Assembly (NCBI RefSeq): GCF_019793435.1
Contig: NZ_JAILYH010000020.1
Coordinates: 85,108 to 149,107, forward strand
Direction: 5' to 3'
From: Rhizobium redzepovicii
Lineage (GTDB): Bacteria > Pseudomonadota > Alphaproteobacteria > Rhizobiales > Rhizobiaceae
Length of the DNA: 64,000 nt
Every line of letters begins with the position of its first letter. Position 1 is the stretch's first letter. Both the position numbers and the translations under genes were made by a program. A model generated the notes under the pieces. The model did no database searches. It was not told where the DNA came from and saw nothing but the letters and a program-made list of their open reading frames with translations. Positions 24,231 to 34,086 of this stretch are shown here, piece by piece.

Positions 24231-26589
24231 CATTGCGACGCTCCGGTCGCGCGAGCTCGGGCCGGAAACCTTCATCCCCTATGTCAGGCATGTCGACGAG
24301 ACGACCATTGCGCTCGAATCCCGAGCGTTGATGACGATGATCGCTCTCGACGGCGTTTCCTTCGAAACTTCGGACGTCAGGGACCTCAACGACCTGCACC
24401 GCAGCCTGAACACGCTCTATCGCAATATCGCTGACGAGCGGCTGGCGCTCTGGACGCATCTGGTGCGCCGCCGCGACAATGCTTATCCCGAGGGACGCTT
24501 CGCCAATCCCTTCTCCGACGGTCTGAACGCGCGATACCGCGAGCGCATGGTGAGGGAAGATCTGTTTCGCAACGATCTTTACCTCACCCTTGTCTGGCAT
24601 CCCGGCCGGGATCCTGCCGAAAAGGCGGCCAAGCTTCTCTCCCGGCTGCGCAAGGCCCGCCGATCCGATACCGAGCTCGACGGGCAGGCCCTGAAGCATC
24701 TGCGTGACCGCGTGGCGGATGTCGTCGCCGGCCTGAAGCGCTTCGAGCCGCGGCTGCTCACCCTCCACGAACAGGACGGGATCCTGTTCTCCGAGCCGAG
24801 CGAAGTGCTCCACCAGATCGTCGGCGGCCGGCGGGAGCCGATCCCATTGACGGAGGGACGAATTTCCTCGGCAATCTATTCCGACCGGGTCATTTTCGGG
24901 CGCGAGACCGTCGAGATCCGTCACGAGGCCGACAGCCGCTATGCCGGCATGTTCGGCTTCAAGGAATATCCGGCGACGACGCGCAGCGGCATGCTCGACG
25001 CTATCTTGACCGCACCTTTCGAGCTTATCCTGACGCAGTCCTTCGCTTTCACCTCAAAGGCCGATGCCCGCACGATCATGGGCCGCAAGCAGAACCAGAT
25101 GGTCAGCGCCGGCGACAAGGCGGCCTCACAGATCGAGGAACTCGGCGAGGCGATGGACGATCTCGAATCCAATCGCTTCGTTCTCGGGGAACATCATCTT
25201 GCGCTTGCCGTCTTCGCGCCCTCGGTCAAGGAACTGACTGATCACATGGCGAAAGCGCGGGCCTATCTCACCAGCGGCGGCGCGGTCGTCGCCCGCGAGG
25301 ATCTTGGGCTCGAGGCTGCCTGGTGGGCGCAAGTGCCGGGCAATTTCCGCTACCGGGCGCGCTCGGGAGCGATCACGTCGCGCAACTTCGCAGCCCTTGC
25401 TCCCTATCATTCCTATCCGGCGGGCAAGAAGGACGGCAACGAGTGGGGACCGGCGGTCGCCATGCTCAAGACCGCGTCCGGCTCGCCCTTCTATTTCAAC
25501 TTTCATCACGGCGATCTCGGCAACAGTTTCGTCTGCGGTCCGTCGGGTGCCGGCAAGACGGTGCTCTTGAATTTCATGCTGTCCCAGCTCGAAAAGCATG
25601 ACCCGCATATGGTCTTCTTCGACAAGGACCGTGGCGCCGATCTCTTCGTGCGGGCGGCCGGCGGCACCTATCTGCCGCTGAAGAATGGTGTCGCCACCGG
25701 CTGCGCGCCGGTGAAAGCACTGGAATTCACTGCGGAAAACAAAGTATTCCTCACCGGTTGGATCGCCAAGCTGGTCCGATCCGGATCTGGCGAATTGTCG
25801 ATCACCGAGTTGCGCGACATCACCTCGGCGGTCGACGGGGTGGCGGACCTGCCGGTGGAGCGTCGCTCCATCGGCGCCCTGCGCACCTTCCTCAACAACA
25901 CCGATCCCGAGGGCATTGCCGCACGTCTCCGACGATGGGAAAAGGGCGGCCCGCTCGGCTGGGTATTCGACAACGAGGCTGACGATATCGGCATCGGCGC
26001 CAGGTTCATCGGCTACGACATGACCGATTTCCTCGACAATGAGGAGATCCGCACGCCGTTGATGGCCTACCTGTTCTATCGGATCGAGCAGCTGATCGAC
26101 GGGCGTCGCATCATCATTGTCATCGACGAGTTCTGGAAGGCGCTGCAGGACGAAGGCTTTCGTGATCTCGCCCAGAACAAACTCAAGACGATCCGCAAGC
26201 AGAACGGTCTCATGCTGTTTGCGACCCAGAGCCCGCGCGATGCCATCGTCTCGCCGATCGCCCACACGATCATCGAGCAGTGCCCGACACAGATCTTTCT
26301 TCCGAACCCGCGCGGCGACCGCGCCGACTATGTCGACGGCTTCAAGCTGACGGAGCGCGAATTCGAGCTCGTCTCGCGCGAACTCTCCGTCGAGAGCCGC
26401 CGGTTCATCGTCAAGCAGGGGCACAACAGCGTTGTCGCCGAGCTGAACCTCAACGGCTTCGACGACGAACTTGCCATCCTCTCCGGCCGGACCGCCAATG
26501 TCGAGCTTGCCGATGCTATCCGTTTGGAGATCGGCGAGGGACGGGAGGACTGGCTTGCCGTGTTTCATCAGAGGAGGAAGACAGCATGA
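24202..26589 (+). CDS. virB4: VirB4 ATPase
   Basis: 795 residues, the usual VirB4 length. The N-terminal CagE/TrbE domain is followed by the ATPase part with Walker A GPSGAGKT near 447-454, Walker B IIIVIDEFWKA near 633-643 and FATQSPRDA near 675. It powers pilus assembly and substrate transfer at the inner membrane. Its stop overlaps the virB5 start (ATGA). A long antisense frame here is a codon-bias shadow. Confidence 0.95.
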   Translation: MTKGISALSNIATLRSRELGPETFIPYVRHVDETTIALESRALMTMIALDGVSFETSDVRDLNDLHRSLNTLYRNIADERLALWTHLVRRRDNAYPEGRFANPFSDGLNARYRERMVREDLFRNDLYLTLVWHPGRDPAEKAAKLLSRLRKARRSDTELDGQALKHLRDRVADVVAGLKRFEPRLLTLHEQDGILFSEPSEVLHQIVGGRREPIPLTEGRISSAIYSDRVIFGRETVEIRHEADSRYAGMFGFKEYPATTRSGMLDAILTAPFELILTQSFAFTSKADARTIMGRKQNQMVSAGDKAASQIEELGEAMDDLESNRFVLGEHHLALAVFAPSVKELTDHMAKARAYLTSGGAVVAREDLGLEAAWWAQVPGNFRYRARSGAITSRNFAALAPYHSYPAGKKDGNEWGPAVAMLKTASGSPFYFNFHHGDLGNSFVCGPSGAGKTVLLNFMLSQLEKHDPHMVFFDKDRGADLFVRAAGGTYLPLKNGVATGCAPVKALEFTAENKVFLTGWIAKLVRSGSGELSITELRDITSAVDGVADLPVERRSIGALRTFLNNTDPEGIAARLRRWEKGGPLGWVFDNEADDIGIGARFIGYDMTDFLDNEEIRTPLMAYLFYRIEQLIDGRRIIIVIDEFWKALQDEGFRDLAQNKLKTIRKQNGLMLFATQSPRDAIVSPIAHTIIEQCPTQIFLPNPRGDRADYVDGFKLTEREFELVSRELSVESRRFIVKQGHNSVVAELNLNGFDDELAILSGRTANVELADAIRLEIGEGREDWLAVFHQRRKTA

Positions 26590-27287
26590 TCCGAACAGGA
26601 ACGATGCGGCCATTGTTTGTATCGGCCGCTCTTTTGGCGTCGGCGATGCTAGCATCGGCGCAGGGCATCCCCGTCATCGATCAGACATCGATCGCCAAGC
26701 AAATCGAGAGCATCGCGCAGCTGAAGTCCCAGCTCGACGCCTTGAACCAGCAGCTCCAACAAGCCCAGCAGCTCTACGGCTCGCTGAACAAGATCACCAA
26801 CATGGCCGACGTCGCCAACCTGCTGAACGATCCGTCGATCCGCAAGGCGCTTCCGCAGGACTTCAACGCGATCGAGGGGCTGTTCAAAGGTTCCGGCAGC
26901 GGCGTCTTCGGTAGTTCCGCTTCCAAATTCGTTCAAGACAATTCCACCTACCGCACCGATGCCGACGATTTCTATGCGCAGGAACTGTCGCGCATCCAGA
27001 ACCAGAACGCCGGGCAGATGAGCCTCGGCCGGCAGATCTACGATGCGGCGACCAAGCGCATCGGCGGCATCGATGAGCTTCGCCAGAAAATCTCCGGTGC
27101 TGCCGACGCCAAGGACATCGCCGATCTGCAGGCCCGCCTCCAGGCCGAGACCGCCTTCTTGCAAGCCGACGTCCTGCGCATGCAGGGCCTGCAGATGGTC
27201 CAGCAGGCTCAGGTGCAGGTCGATGACCAACGCAAGGCTGAGGACTGGCGCAAGCGAATGGACACGATGGGAGCGGCGCTGAAATGA
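26586..27287 (+). CDS. virB5: VirB5 minor pilin
   Basis: 233 residues with a signal peptide (cleavage near LASAQG). A Gln-rich helical region follows (LDALNQQLQQAQQLYGSL, about 50-67), with long alpha helices to the C terminus. VirB5 sits at the pilus tip and contacts recipients. It overlaps both virB4 and the small lipoprotein gene by 4 bases. Confidence 0.9.
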   Translation: MIRTGTMRPLFVSAALLASAMLASAQGIPVIDQTSIAKQIESIAQLKSQLDALNQQLQQAQQLYGSLNKITNMADVANLLNDPSIRKALPQDFNAIEGLFKGSGSGVFGSSASKFVQDNSTYRTDADDFYAQELSRIQNQNAGQMSLGRQIYDAATKRIGGIDELRQKISGAADAKDIADLQARLQAETAFLQADVLRMQGLQMVQQAQVQVDDQRKAEDWRKRMDTMGAALK

Positions 27288-27517
27288 AGTGGCTTCTTTC
27301 TAGCGCGGCCATGCTTTTACTGGCGGCCTGCTCCCCACAGGCGGATAAGATTTACACCGTCGATGAGCTCATGGCGGACGATGGTCTGCTCGCTAGGATT
27401 ATCGGCGAATGCCGTAACAATCCCGGAGAACTCCGCGATACGCCCAATTGCCGCAACGCCGAGGCAGCCGACGGCAAGCTGCGGCTGGAGCGGATGGGCA
27501 AATCGTTGGGAGGCTGA
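27284..27517 (+). CDS. EexN-type entry-exclusion lipoprotein
   Basis: 77 residues. The signal peptide ends in the lipobox LLAAC (Cys16). The mature part carries the EexN pattern: VDELMADDGLLARIIGEC, NPGELRDTPNC and NAEAADGK. Such lipoproteins, encoded between virB5 and virB6, block redundant conjugation into cells that already hold the plasmid. The position matches exactly. Confidence 0.8.
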   Translation: MKWLLSSAAMLLLAACSPQADKIYTVDELMADDGLLARIIGECRNNPGELRDTPNCRNAEAADGKLRLERMGKSLGG

Positions 27518-27519
27518 CG

Positions 27520-28452
27520 ATGTATCAGGTCTTCAGCTTCGTCGACGGACAGTTCAAGACACCGCTGGAAAACTTCATTTCCTCCGGCACCTCGAATATC
27601 GCCAACTGGGTCAGCGGCCCGCTGACGGCGGCACTCACCCTCTATGTCGTGCTCTACGGCTATCTCGTCCTGCGCGGCTCCGTGCAGGAACCGATCCTCG
27701 AATTCGCCTTCCGGGCGATGAAGCTCGCCATCATCGTCATGCTGGTGAGGAACGCCGGCGACTATCAGACCTACGTCACCAATATCTTCTTCGATGCGCT
27801 GCCGCGCGAAATCTCGCAGGCGCTGAATTCGGGCACGGCGCCGAGCGCGTCGACCTTCGACAGCCTGCTCGATAAGGGCCAGAAATGCGCCAAAGAGATA
27901 TGGTCGCGGGGCTCCTGGCCTATCGATATCGTCACCGGCGTGGGCGGCCTACTGGTTATCGGCGGAAGCTTTCTTGTCGCGGCGATCGGTTATATAGTTT
28001 CGCTCTATGCCCGGCTGACGCTTGCCATCGTGCTGGCAATAGGTCCGATCTTCATCGCGCTCGCCATGTTCCAGTCGACCCGCCGGTTCACCGAATCCTG
28101 GATCGGCCAGCTCGTCAATTTCGTCATCCTTCAGGTCCTGGTCGTTGCCATCGGCTCGCTGCTGATCACCTGCATCGATACGACGTTTACGGCGATCGAA
28201 GGTTATAGCGACGTGCTGATGCGGCCGATCGCGCTCTGCGCCATTTGCGTCGCCGCACTCTACGTCTTCTACCAACTGCCCGGCATTGCTTCGGCTCTTG
28301 CGGCGGGCGGGGCGTCGCTCACCTACGGCTACGGCGCCGCCCGCGATGCGCACGAAAGCACGCTCGCCTGGGCGACATCCCACACAGTCAGAGCGGTCGG
28401 CCGCGGCGCGCGTTCCGTCGGCCGCCGCCTGACGCCAGGCCGGACCGAATGA
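27520..28452 (+). CDS. virB6: VirB6 polytopic inner-membrane channel protein
   Basis: 310 residues from ATG 27520. It has five or more membrane segments (about 30-50, 60-85, 145-175, 180-200, 205-230, 240-265) and the TrbL/VirB6 pattern around RLTLAIVLAIGPIFIALAMF. It is part of the DNA translocation pathway. A longer frame from 27448 overlaps the lipoprotein gene and lacks similarity. Confidence 0.9.
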   Translation: MYQVFSFVDGQFKTPLENFISSGTSNIANWVSGPLTAALTLYVVLYGYLVLRGSVQEPILEFAFRAMKLAIIVMLVRNAGDYQTYVTNIFFDALPREISQALNSGTAPSASTFDSLLDKGQKCAKEIWSRGSWPIDIVTGVGGLLVIGGSFLVAAIGYIVSLYARLTLAIVLAIGPIFIALAMFQSTRRFTESWIGQLVNFVILQVLVVAIGSLLITCIDTTFTAIEGYSDVLMRPIALCAICVAALYVFYQLPGIASALAAGGASLTYGYGAARDAHESTLAWATSHTVRAVGRGARSVGRRLTPGRTE

Positions 28453-28491
28453 CGGTCACCAACGCTTCAGACAATTGAACAGGTTTTTTCG

Positions 28492-28773
28492 ATGCTTCGT
28501 ATCGTTTTGTCGTTTTTGCTGACCGCCGGTCTCGTAGGCTGCGGTTCGATTTCCCACCCGCTACCGAAATGTGATGGTTATTCCCGCCGGCCGCTGAACC
28601 GCGCCATGTGGCAATGGCAGGACAGTGGAGGCGAGCAGCCGGCGACCCGGGCCGTTCCCGCTGAGCCGACCAGTCACGCCGCCGCCTATGTGCCGGAACC
28701 ATCTTCAGCCACACCGGCCGCTTTCGCGCATTTCGATGTCGCGAGCTCCTACCGTCCATGCGAGGGCGAGTGA
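28492..28773 (+). CDS. virB7: VirB7-like lipoprotein
   Basis: 93 residues with the lipobox LVGC (Cys17) and the conserved PKCDGYSRRPLNRAMW just after it. The proline- and alanine-rich tail is longer than in Agrobacterium VirB7 (about 55). The place between virB6 and virB8 and the second Cys suit a VirB7 that stabilises VirB9 at the outer membrane. Confidence 0.75.
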   Translation: MLRIVLSFLLTAGLVGCGSISHPLPKCDGYSRRPLNRAMWQWQDSGGEQPATRAVPAEPTSHAAAYVPEPSSATPAAFAHFDVASSYRPCEGE

Positions 28774-28774
28774 C

Positions 28775-29446
28775 ATGGTGACCACGGATAACCTCAAAAG
28801 TTACTTCGACAAGGCCCGCCGATTCGATCAGGACCGGGTGATCCAGGTCGAGCGCTCCGCCCGCATCGCTTGGTTCATCGCTGCTTGCGCCGGTACGCTT
28901 GCTGCCGTTTCCGTCTTTGCCGTTGCCGGCCTCACGCCTTTGAAAACCGTCGAGCCCTTCGTCGTGCGGGTCGATAATTCCACCGGCATCGTCGATGTGG
29001 TTTCGGCGCTGACATCGACCGCCGGCACCTACGACGAGGCCGTCACCAAATATTTCGCGGCCAAATATGTCCGTGCCCGCGAAGGTTACGTCTGGAGCGA
29101 GGGCGAGGAGAATTTTCGCACCGCGGCGTTGCTATCGGCGCAGCCGGAGCAGACTCGATTTGCCGCAGTCTACCGCGGCAGCAATCCAGACTCCCCGCAG
29201 AACATTTATGGCCGCAGTGCCACGTCGCGGATCAACATTGTCTCCATCTCGCTGATCAACGCCAATGTGGCATCCGTCCGCTATATGAGGACGGTGACCC
29301 GCGGTGACGAGGTGCGCACGACGCACTGGGTTGCGACCCTGACCTTTTCCTATGCCAATGCCCCGATGTCCTCGACCGACCGGCTGATCAACCCGATCGG
29401 CTTCGTCGTCAGCGAATATCGCGCCGATCCGGAGGCGATCAATTGA
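28775..29446 (+). CDS. virB8: VirB8 assembly factor
   Basis: 223 residues from ATG 28775. A cytoplasmic N terminus, one membrane helix (about 30-52) and a periplasmic NTF2-like domain with YVRAREGYVW and THWVATLTFSY near 105 and 185. VirB8 nucleates the channel and contacts VirB9 and VirB10. It overlaps virB9 by 4 bases. Confidence 0.92.
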   Translation: MVTTDNLKSYFDKARRFDQDRVIQVERSARIAWFIAACAGTLAAVSVFAVAGLTPLKTVEPFVVRVDNSTGIVDVVSALTSTAGTYDEAVTKYFAAKYVRAREGYVWSEGEENFRTAALLSAQPEQTRFAAVYRGSNPDSPQNIYGRSATSRINIVSISLINANVASVRYMRTVTRGDEVRTTHWVATLTFSYANAPMSSTDRLINPIGFVVSEYRADPEAIN

Positions 29447-30300
29447 AACCGCGTTTCCTTCTCCCGCTCATTCTGGTTACCGGTTTCTCTTCGGCGGCGC
29501 TCGCCCTCGAGACGCCACGCGGCGCCACGCAGGACAGCCGCATCCGTTTCGTCGACTACCAGCCCTATAACATCACAAAAGTCGTCGGCACGCTCCGGTC
29601 TTCCGTGCAGATCGAATTCGCCGCCGACGAGGAAATCGCTCATGTCGCCCTCGGCAACAGCGTCGCCTGGGAGGTGGCGCCGGCCGGCAACATCCTGTTC
29701 CTGAAGCCTCGCGAAAATCAGCCGGTGACGAATATCTCGGTCGTGACGACACGACGGGACGGCTCGACCCGCAGCTATCAGATGGAACTCACCGTCCGTG
29801 ACGGCAGTGTTGAAGCCGGTCAGAACACCTATTTCTATGTGAAATATCGCTATCCCGCTGATGAAGCGGAGCGGCGCCGGCTGGAAGCATCTGCGCGCGC
29901 GCAGGCGGCACAAGCCGGCGAGGCCGATCGCGTGCTTGCCCTTCACGAAGCCTATGGACCGCGCAACTGGCGTTATTCGGCGCAAGGGTCCCAGGCGCTC
30001 GAACCGCAAGCGGTCTATGACAACGGCAAGGTCACGACCTTCGCCTTTGCCGGCAACCAGGAAATGCCGGCGATCTATATGGAAAACTCCGACGGCAGCG
30101 AAAGCCTGGTTCCGAAGTCAGTCGACGGCAATCTCGTCCTCGTTCACGCGATCAGCCGCAAGTTCATACTGCGCCGTGGCGGCGACGTGCTTTGCGTCTT
30201 CAACGAAGCCTACGATCGCGTCGGCACCAATCCCGAGACTAACACGACGTCACCATCGGTCGAGCGCGTCGTCAAAGTGCCGCCCGGCGCGGCGCAATAG
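29443..30300 (+). CDS. virB9: VirB9 outer-membrane core protein
   Basis: 285 residues. Signal peptide to about residue 21 (ALA-LETP). The N-terminal beta domain has DSRIRFVDY and VAWEVAPAGNILFLKP; the C-terminal domain has VYDNGKVTTFAF and VPKSVDGNLVLVH. It forms the outer-membrane core with VirB7 and VirB10. Confidence 0.93.
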   Translation: MKPRFLLPLILVTGFSSAALALETPRGATQDSRIRFVDYQPYNITKVVGTLRSSVQIEFAADEEIAHVALGNSVAWEVAPAGNILFLKPRENQPVTNISVVTTRRDGSTRSYQMELTVRDGSVEAGQNTYFYVKYRYPADEAERRRLEASARAQAAQAGEADRVLALHEAYGPRNWRYSAQGSQALEPQAVYDNGKVTTFAFAGNQEMPAIYMENSDGSESLVPKSVDGNLVLVHAISRKFILRRGGDVLCVFNEAYDRVGTNPETNTTSPSVERVVKVPPGAAQ

Positions 30301-30308
30301 GAGGCGTT

Positions 30309-31481
30309 ATGGCCGAGGAAGAGATTACCCAGATTCCGGGCGAGCGCGCCGAGACGTCGGCCGGCGGCCGGCTCGACAATAACCCGATCCTCAAACGCGG
30401 CGCTGTCGCCTTGGCGATCGTCGTCTTTGTCGCGTTCGCTCTCTGGTCGATGCGAGGGCAGGACAAGCCGTCAGACGGTGCCCAGCCGGAGCGCGTTGTC
30501 ATCCGGCAGACATCGGATTTCGAACCGGCGAAGGAGCCACAGCCGGTGGCGACACCGCCGCAGGTCCAGCTCCCGACGCCTGTCGCCGCCGAGCAGGCGC
30601 CGACCGACGGCGACAAGCTGCTCGATGCTGCCCGCCGTGCGCCGGTCATCGCCTATGGCGGCGAGAAATCGCCGGCAACGCGGCGGCAGGATCAGGGCGA
30701 GGCGTCGGATCAGGCCTCGAATTACGTGCCGCTCGGCGCCAATCCCGGCGGCTTCGCCTCGCAGGGCGAAAACGATGACCAGCGCTTCGACCGCTTGCTG
30801 ACACCGACGCAATTGCAGGGATCGCGTGCCGGCACGTTGGGCAATCGTGATTTCATCGTCGCAATGGGGACATCCATTCCTTGCGTTCTCGAGACCGCGC
30901 TCTCCTCCGATCAGCCAGGGTTCACGAGCTGCGTCATCAACCGGGACGTTCTTTCAGATAACGGCCGCGTTGTGCTGATGGAAAAAGGCACGCAGATTGT
31001 CGGTGAATATCGCGGCGGTATTCGGCGTGGACAAAAGCGCCTGTTCGTTCTCTGGAACCGGGCGAAGACGCCGAAAGGCGTGATCATCACTTTGGCTTCG
31101 CCCGCAACCGACGCGCTTGGCCGGGCCGGCATCGATGGTTATGTGGACACCCATTGGTGGGAGCGTTTTGGCAGCGCGATGCTCCTGTCGATCGTCGGCG
31201 ACGCCAGCTCTTATGCCAGCAGCCGGCTGCAGGACAGCGATGTCGACGCGCAAAACACCACCAGCGCCGGTCAGCAGGCGGCGGCGATCGCCGTCGAGCA
31301 ATCGATCAACATTCCGCCGACGCTCATGAAACATCAGGGCGAGCTGGTTTCGATCTTCGTCGCACGCGACCTCGATTTCTCCACCGTCTACCGGCTTCGT
31401 GTGACCGAGCCCCGCAACCGCATCTACGACCGTGCTGCGCTTGGGGATTTCAGCCCCTCCTCGAAGCTCGTGACGAAATAG
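30309..31481 (+). CDS. virB10: VirB10 channel scaffold
   Basis: 390 residues. A short cytoplasmic part, one membrane helix (about 35-52), a proline- and glutamine-rich periplasmic linker (60-130), then the VirB10 beta-barrel domain with GNRDFIVAMGTSIPCVLETA, GTQIVGEYRGG and DTHWWERFGSAMLLS. It spans both membranes and couples energy to the outer-membrane pore. Confidence 0.94.
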   Translation: MAEEEITQIPGERAETSAGGRLDNNPILKRGAVALAIVVFVAFALWSMRGQDKPSDGAQPERVVIRQTSDFEPAKEPQPVATPPQVQLPTPVAAEQAPTDGDKLLDAARRAPVIAYGGEKSPATRRQDQGEASDQASNYVPLGANPGGFASQGENDDQRFDRLLTPTQLQGSRAGTLGNRDFIVAMGTSIPCVLETALSSDQPGFTSCVINRDVLSDNGRVVLMEKGTQIVGEYRGGIRRGQKRLFVLWNRAKTPKGVIITLASPATDALGRAGIDGYVDTHWWERFGSAMLLSIVGDASSYASSRLQDSDVDAQNTTSAGQQAAAIAVEQSINIPPTLMKHQGELVSIFVARDLDFSTVYRLRVTEPRNRIYDRAALGDFSPSSKLVTK

Positions 31482-31489
31482 GTTCGGCA

Positions 31490-32518
31490 ATGACTGAAGC
31501 TGCCGACTCCGGCGTCGTGCGCGAACTGCTTTCGCCGCTATCACGCTTTCTGCGTGACAAGACCCTCTACGAGGTCATCGTCAACCGGCCGGGACAGGTC
31601 GTCACGGAGGGGAGGGAGGGATGGCAGACCTATGAGATGCCCGAACTCTCATTCGACAGGTTGATGCGTCTCGCCCGCACGGTCGCGAGCTTCTCCAATC
31701 AGTCGATCGACGAGACGCGGCCGATCCTGTCGGCGACCCTGCCGGACGATGAGCGGATCCAGATCGTCATCCCGCCGGCAACGACGAAGGGAACCGTCAG
31801 CATCACCATCCGCAAGCCGTCCTCTGTGTCGCTGACCCTCGAGGATCTCGATCATGGAGGATTGTTCGCCGATGTCGCGCCTGTCGAAAGCGACGGGAGA
31901 CGATTGGACCAAAGGCTGTTGGAATACTATCGGATCGGCGCCTACAAGGCGTTTCTGCGGGAGGCGGTGTTCGCAAGGAAGAACATCATCATCTCCGGCG
32001 CCACGGGGTCGGGAAAGACGACGCTGTCGAAAGCGCTGATCCGCCACATCCCGCAAAATGAGCGGATCATTTCCATCGAGGACACACCGGAACTGGTGGT
32101 CCCGCAGCCCAACCATGTTCGGCTCTTTTACTCCAAGGGCGGGCAGGGTCTCGCCAAGGTCGGCGCGAAGGACCTGCTCGAATCCTGCCTGCGCATGCGG
32201 CCCGACCGTATCCTGCTGCAGGAGCTGCGTGACGGGACGGCATTCTACTACATCCGCAATGTCAACTCCGGCCATCCTGGCTCCATCACCACGGTCCATG
32301 CCGACTCCGCCCGCCTCGCCTTTGAGCAGCTGACTTTGCTGGTCAAGGAGTCGGAGGGTGGTGGGGACCTCGAACGGCACGACATCCGCGAGATGCTGAC
32401 GATCGCGATCGACATCATCGTCCAATGCAAGCGGATCGACGGCCGGTTTCGGGTGAGCGAGATCTACTATCGAGACGCCGCGACTGACCTCGGCCGCTCT
32501 TCGTCGGATCGAGCTTAA
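31490..32518 (+). CDS. virB11: VirB11 hexameric ATPase
   Basis: 342 residues from ATG 31490. Walker A GATGSGKTT near 170, an Asp box IEDTPEL near 200, Walker B LRMRPDRILLQELRDG near 235 and a His box GHPGSITTVHA near 258. It drives pilus assembly and substrate transfer with VirB4. It is the last virB gene. A longer upstream extension of the frame overlaps virB10 and is not used. Confidence 0.95.
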   Translation: MTEAADSGVVRELLSPLSRFLRDKTLYEVIVNRPGQVVTEGREGWQTYEMPELSFDRLMRLARTVASFSNQSIDETRPILSATLPDDERIQIVIPPATTKGTVSITIRKPSSVSLTLEDLDHGGLFADVAPVESDGRRLDQRLLEYYRIGAYKAFLREAVFARKNIIISGATGSGKTTLSKALIRHIPQNERIISIEDTPELVVPQPNHVRLFYSKGGQGLAKVGAKDLLESCLRMRPDRILLQELRDGTAFYYIRNVNSGHPGSITTVHADSARLAFEQLTLLVKESEGGGDLERHDIREMLTIAIDIIVQCKRIDGRFRVSEIYYRDAATDLGRSSSDRA

Positions 32519-32561
32519 CGGGTTGCGTCCGGGCCTCTAACAATTCTGTCGGTTTCGACCG

Positions 32562-33138
32562 TCAGTCCAATTGTGCGGCCTTCTCACGCAGGACCACTGA
32601 AAACGCGCGGAGCCCCTGATGGTCCAGTGCATCAATGAATTCGTGAACCGCCGGCACCGTCTTGCGTAAATTCAACCGGGCGCGCCTGATGCTGTCGATC
32701 AATGCGCTCTAAAAGGTGGATGGAGGCCCACGAGGAAATTGTCCGGCGATACGCAGGTCACCCCATGAGGCCGAAGCTCCGTGACAGGGAAATCCTTGAG
32801 ATTCCACGTGACAATCACGGAAGCTTTTCCGGCGATGGCTGCAGCTAAAACATGACGATCATCGGGACCGGTAGCGAGAGGTTGGGGATGAGGATTTGGT
32901 GGTTACCGACATCGGCATCGGGCAAAACTTCCTTGATCCGATCACGGGTCGCTTCCAGACGGGAGAAGGGTATCTCGGGTGAGCCGATGGCCAGATTGCG
33001 AATCCACTCGGCGTGGATGTCGTCGGTCCAGCGTGCGTCGACGAGACCGTCGAAAGCACACTGGACCAAGACATTGCGTAAATGGAAAGGGTAGAGGACG
33101 CAGGCATCGTAGACCGCGACGGGCGGCTTAGAGGCCAT
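32562..33138 (-). pseudogene. PIN-domain toxin gene broken by two frameshifts
   Basis: On the minus strand ATG 33138 opens a PIN domain (VAVYDACVLYPFHLRNVL). The frame stops early near 32849. In the neighbouring frame the expected continuation is present (PDDRHVLAAAIAGKASVIVT, then WNLKDFP). A second shift near 32705 gives the C terminus (LIDSIRRARLNLRKTVPAVH) to a TGA at 32562. The intact product would be a toxin RNase of about 190 residues. It overlaps the antitoxin gene by 11 bases, as in active modules. As read it makes only about 97 residues and lacks the last acidic catalytic residues. Confidence 0.8.
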
Positions 33139-33574
33139 GATTGACGATCAGATCCTCTGTGTCCTCGGCCAGCGCGTCGAGGCTTTTCTGGCGAGCATCG
33201 AGCTTGGCCTTGAGCGCAAGAACATCCTTCAACTTGGCTCGGCGGTGCTTGCCGACATAGCGGAAGGGCAGATCGCCGCGATCCATGCGCAGCACCACGA
33301 GAGGACGTGAGATGCCGAGGATGGTGGAGGCGTCGGTCGGGCTCAATTCCTGATCTTCCGTGAGCACGGCAACACGCTTGCCGCGCAACAGATGATCGAG
33401 GAGTGCTTCGACAGGTGCGAAAGCCGAGGCTGGAAGAGAAAGGGTTTGAAGCTGTCCACCTTCGCGGCGAATCCGCAGTTCCAGGTGGTCGCCCTCCGCC
33501 AGCTTTGGGATCGGCGCGACGGCCTTGCGGTCGCGATCCGACAATTCGGTAAATTGAAGAACATGGCTGGTCAT
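33128..33574 (-). CDS. Antitoxin with an excisionase-type helix-turn-helix
   Basis: 148 residues from ATG 33574. The N-terminal part is unassigned; near 70-110 ELSPTDASTILGISRPLVVL followed by FRYVGKHRRAKLKDVL fits an excisionase/MerR-like DNA-binding domain (HTH_17) as found in antitoxins paired with PIN toxins. An upstream start at 33649 is possible but lacks a ribosome site. Its partner toxin is broken, so it may now act only as a repressor or protect against related toxins. Confidence 0.75.
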   Translation of the reverse strand: MTSHVLQFTELSDRDRKAVAPIPKLAEGDHLELRIRREGGQLQTLSLPASAFAPVEALLDHLLRGKRVAVLTEDQELSPTDASTILGISRPLVVLRMDRGDLPFRYVGKHRRAKLKDVLALKAKLDARQKSLDALAEDTEDLIVNHGL

Positions 33575-34086
33575 GGCGAACACCTCTGACCATGTATATA
33601 GGGCAAGTCGCTCATAACTGCAATACCTGAAATATCCTCCGCTTTCCATCTCCGATTTCCGGGTGCCATAGGAGCGCGCGGCGAACGAGCTCGACCCGCC
33701 AACTTGAAGCGTGGGTTACCGCCAACGGCAAGCGCTCCGCTTCCGATGTGATCGTGCAATGCAAAGGGGCCGCCTCACCAACTATGCAGAAAAATAGGGC
33801 CGCTGGAAAACCAGGGCCCTTTAAGGTGTGAAGGTCAATAACCTCCAGAGGGGAACAGCTGATACGATGGCACTGGGAGGAAAACCATCGACTGCATCAA
33901 CTTGAGGCAATATGCTCATATTTTGACCGCTTGGTAAAACATTTTTTGTGCAGTGCAGCTATGCAGAAATGGCAGAGAGTTCTCTGGGCCGATTTGACCG
34001 GGATATAGCTTCACGCATTCGAGATCGCCCGGGCGATGGCTTCCTTTTAGGGCGCCTACGTCGCTGACCAAGGAGGCTGGTGTGGA
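33575..34086. other. Intergenic region between the antitoxin and DUF1173 genes
   Basis: About 510 bases with no convincing gene. CTATGCAGAAA occurs at two places about 180 bp apart (near 33781 and 33959), and the middle is AT-richer than the surroundings. The minus-strand antitoxin promoter should lie near 33580-33640. Confidence 0.45.

Noticed and set aside
25126..26655. 509-codon minus-strand frame opposite virB4 and the start of virB5
   Set aside because: virB4 is unmistakable on the plus strand and the antisense frame has no domain.
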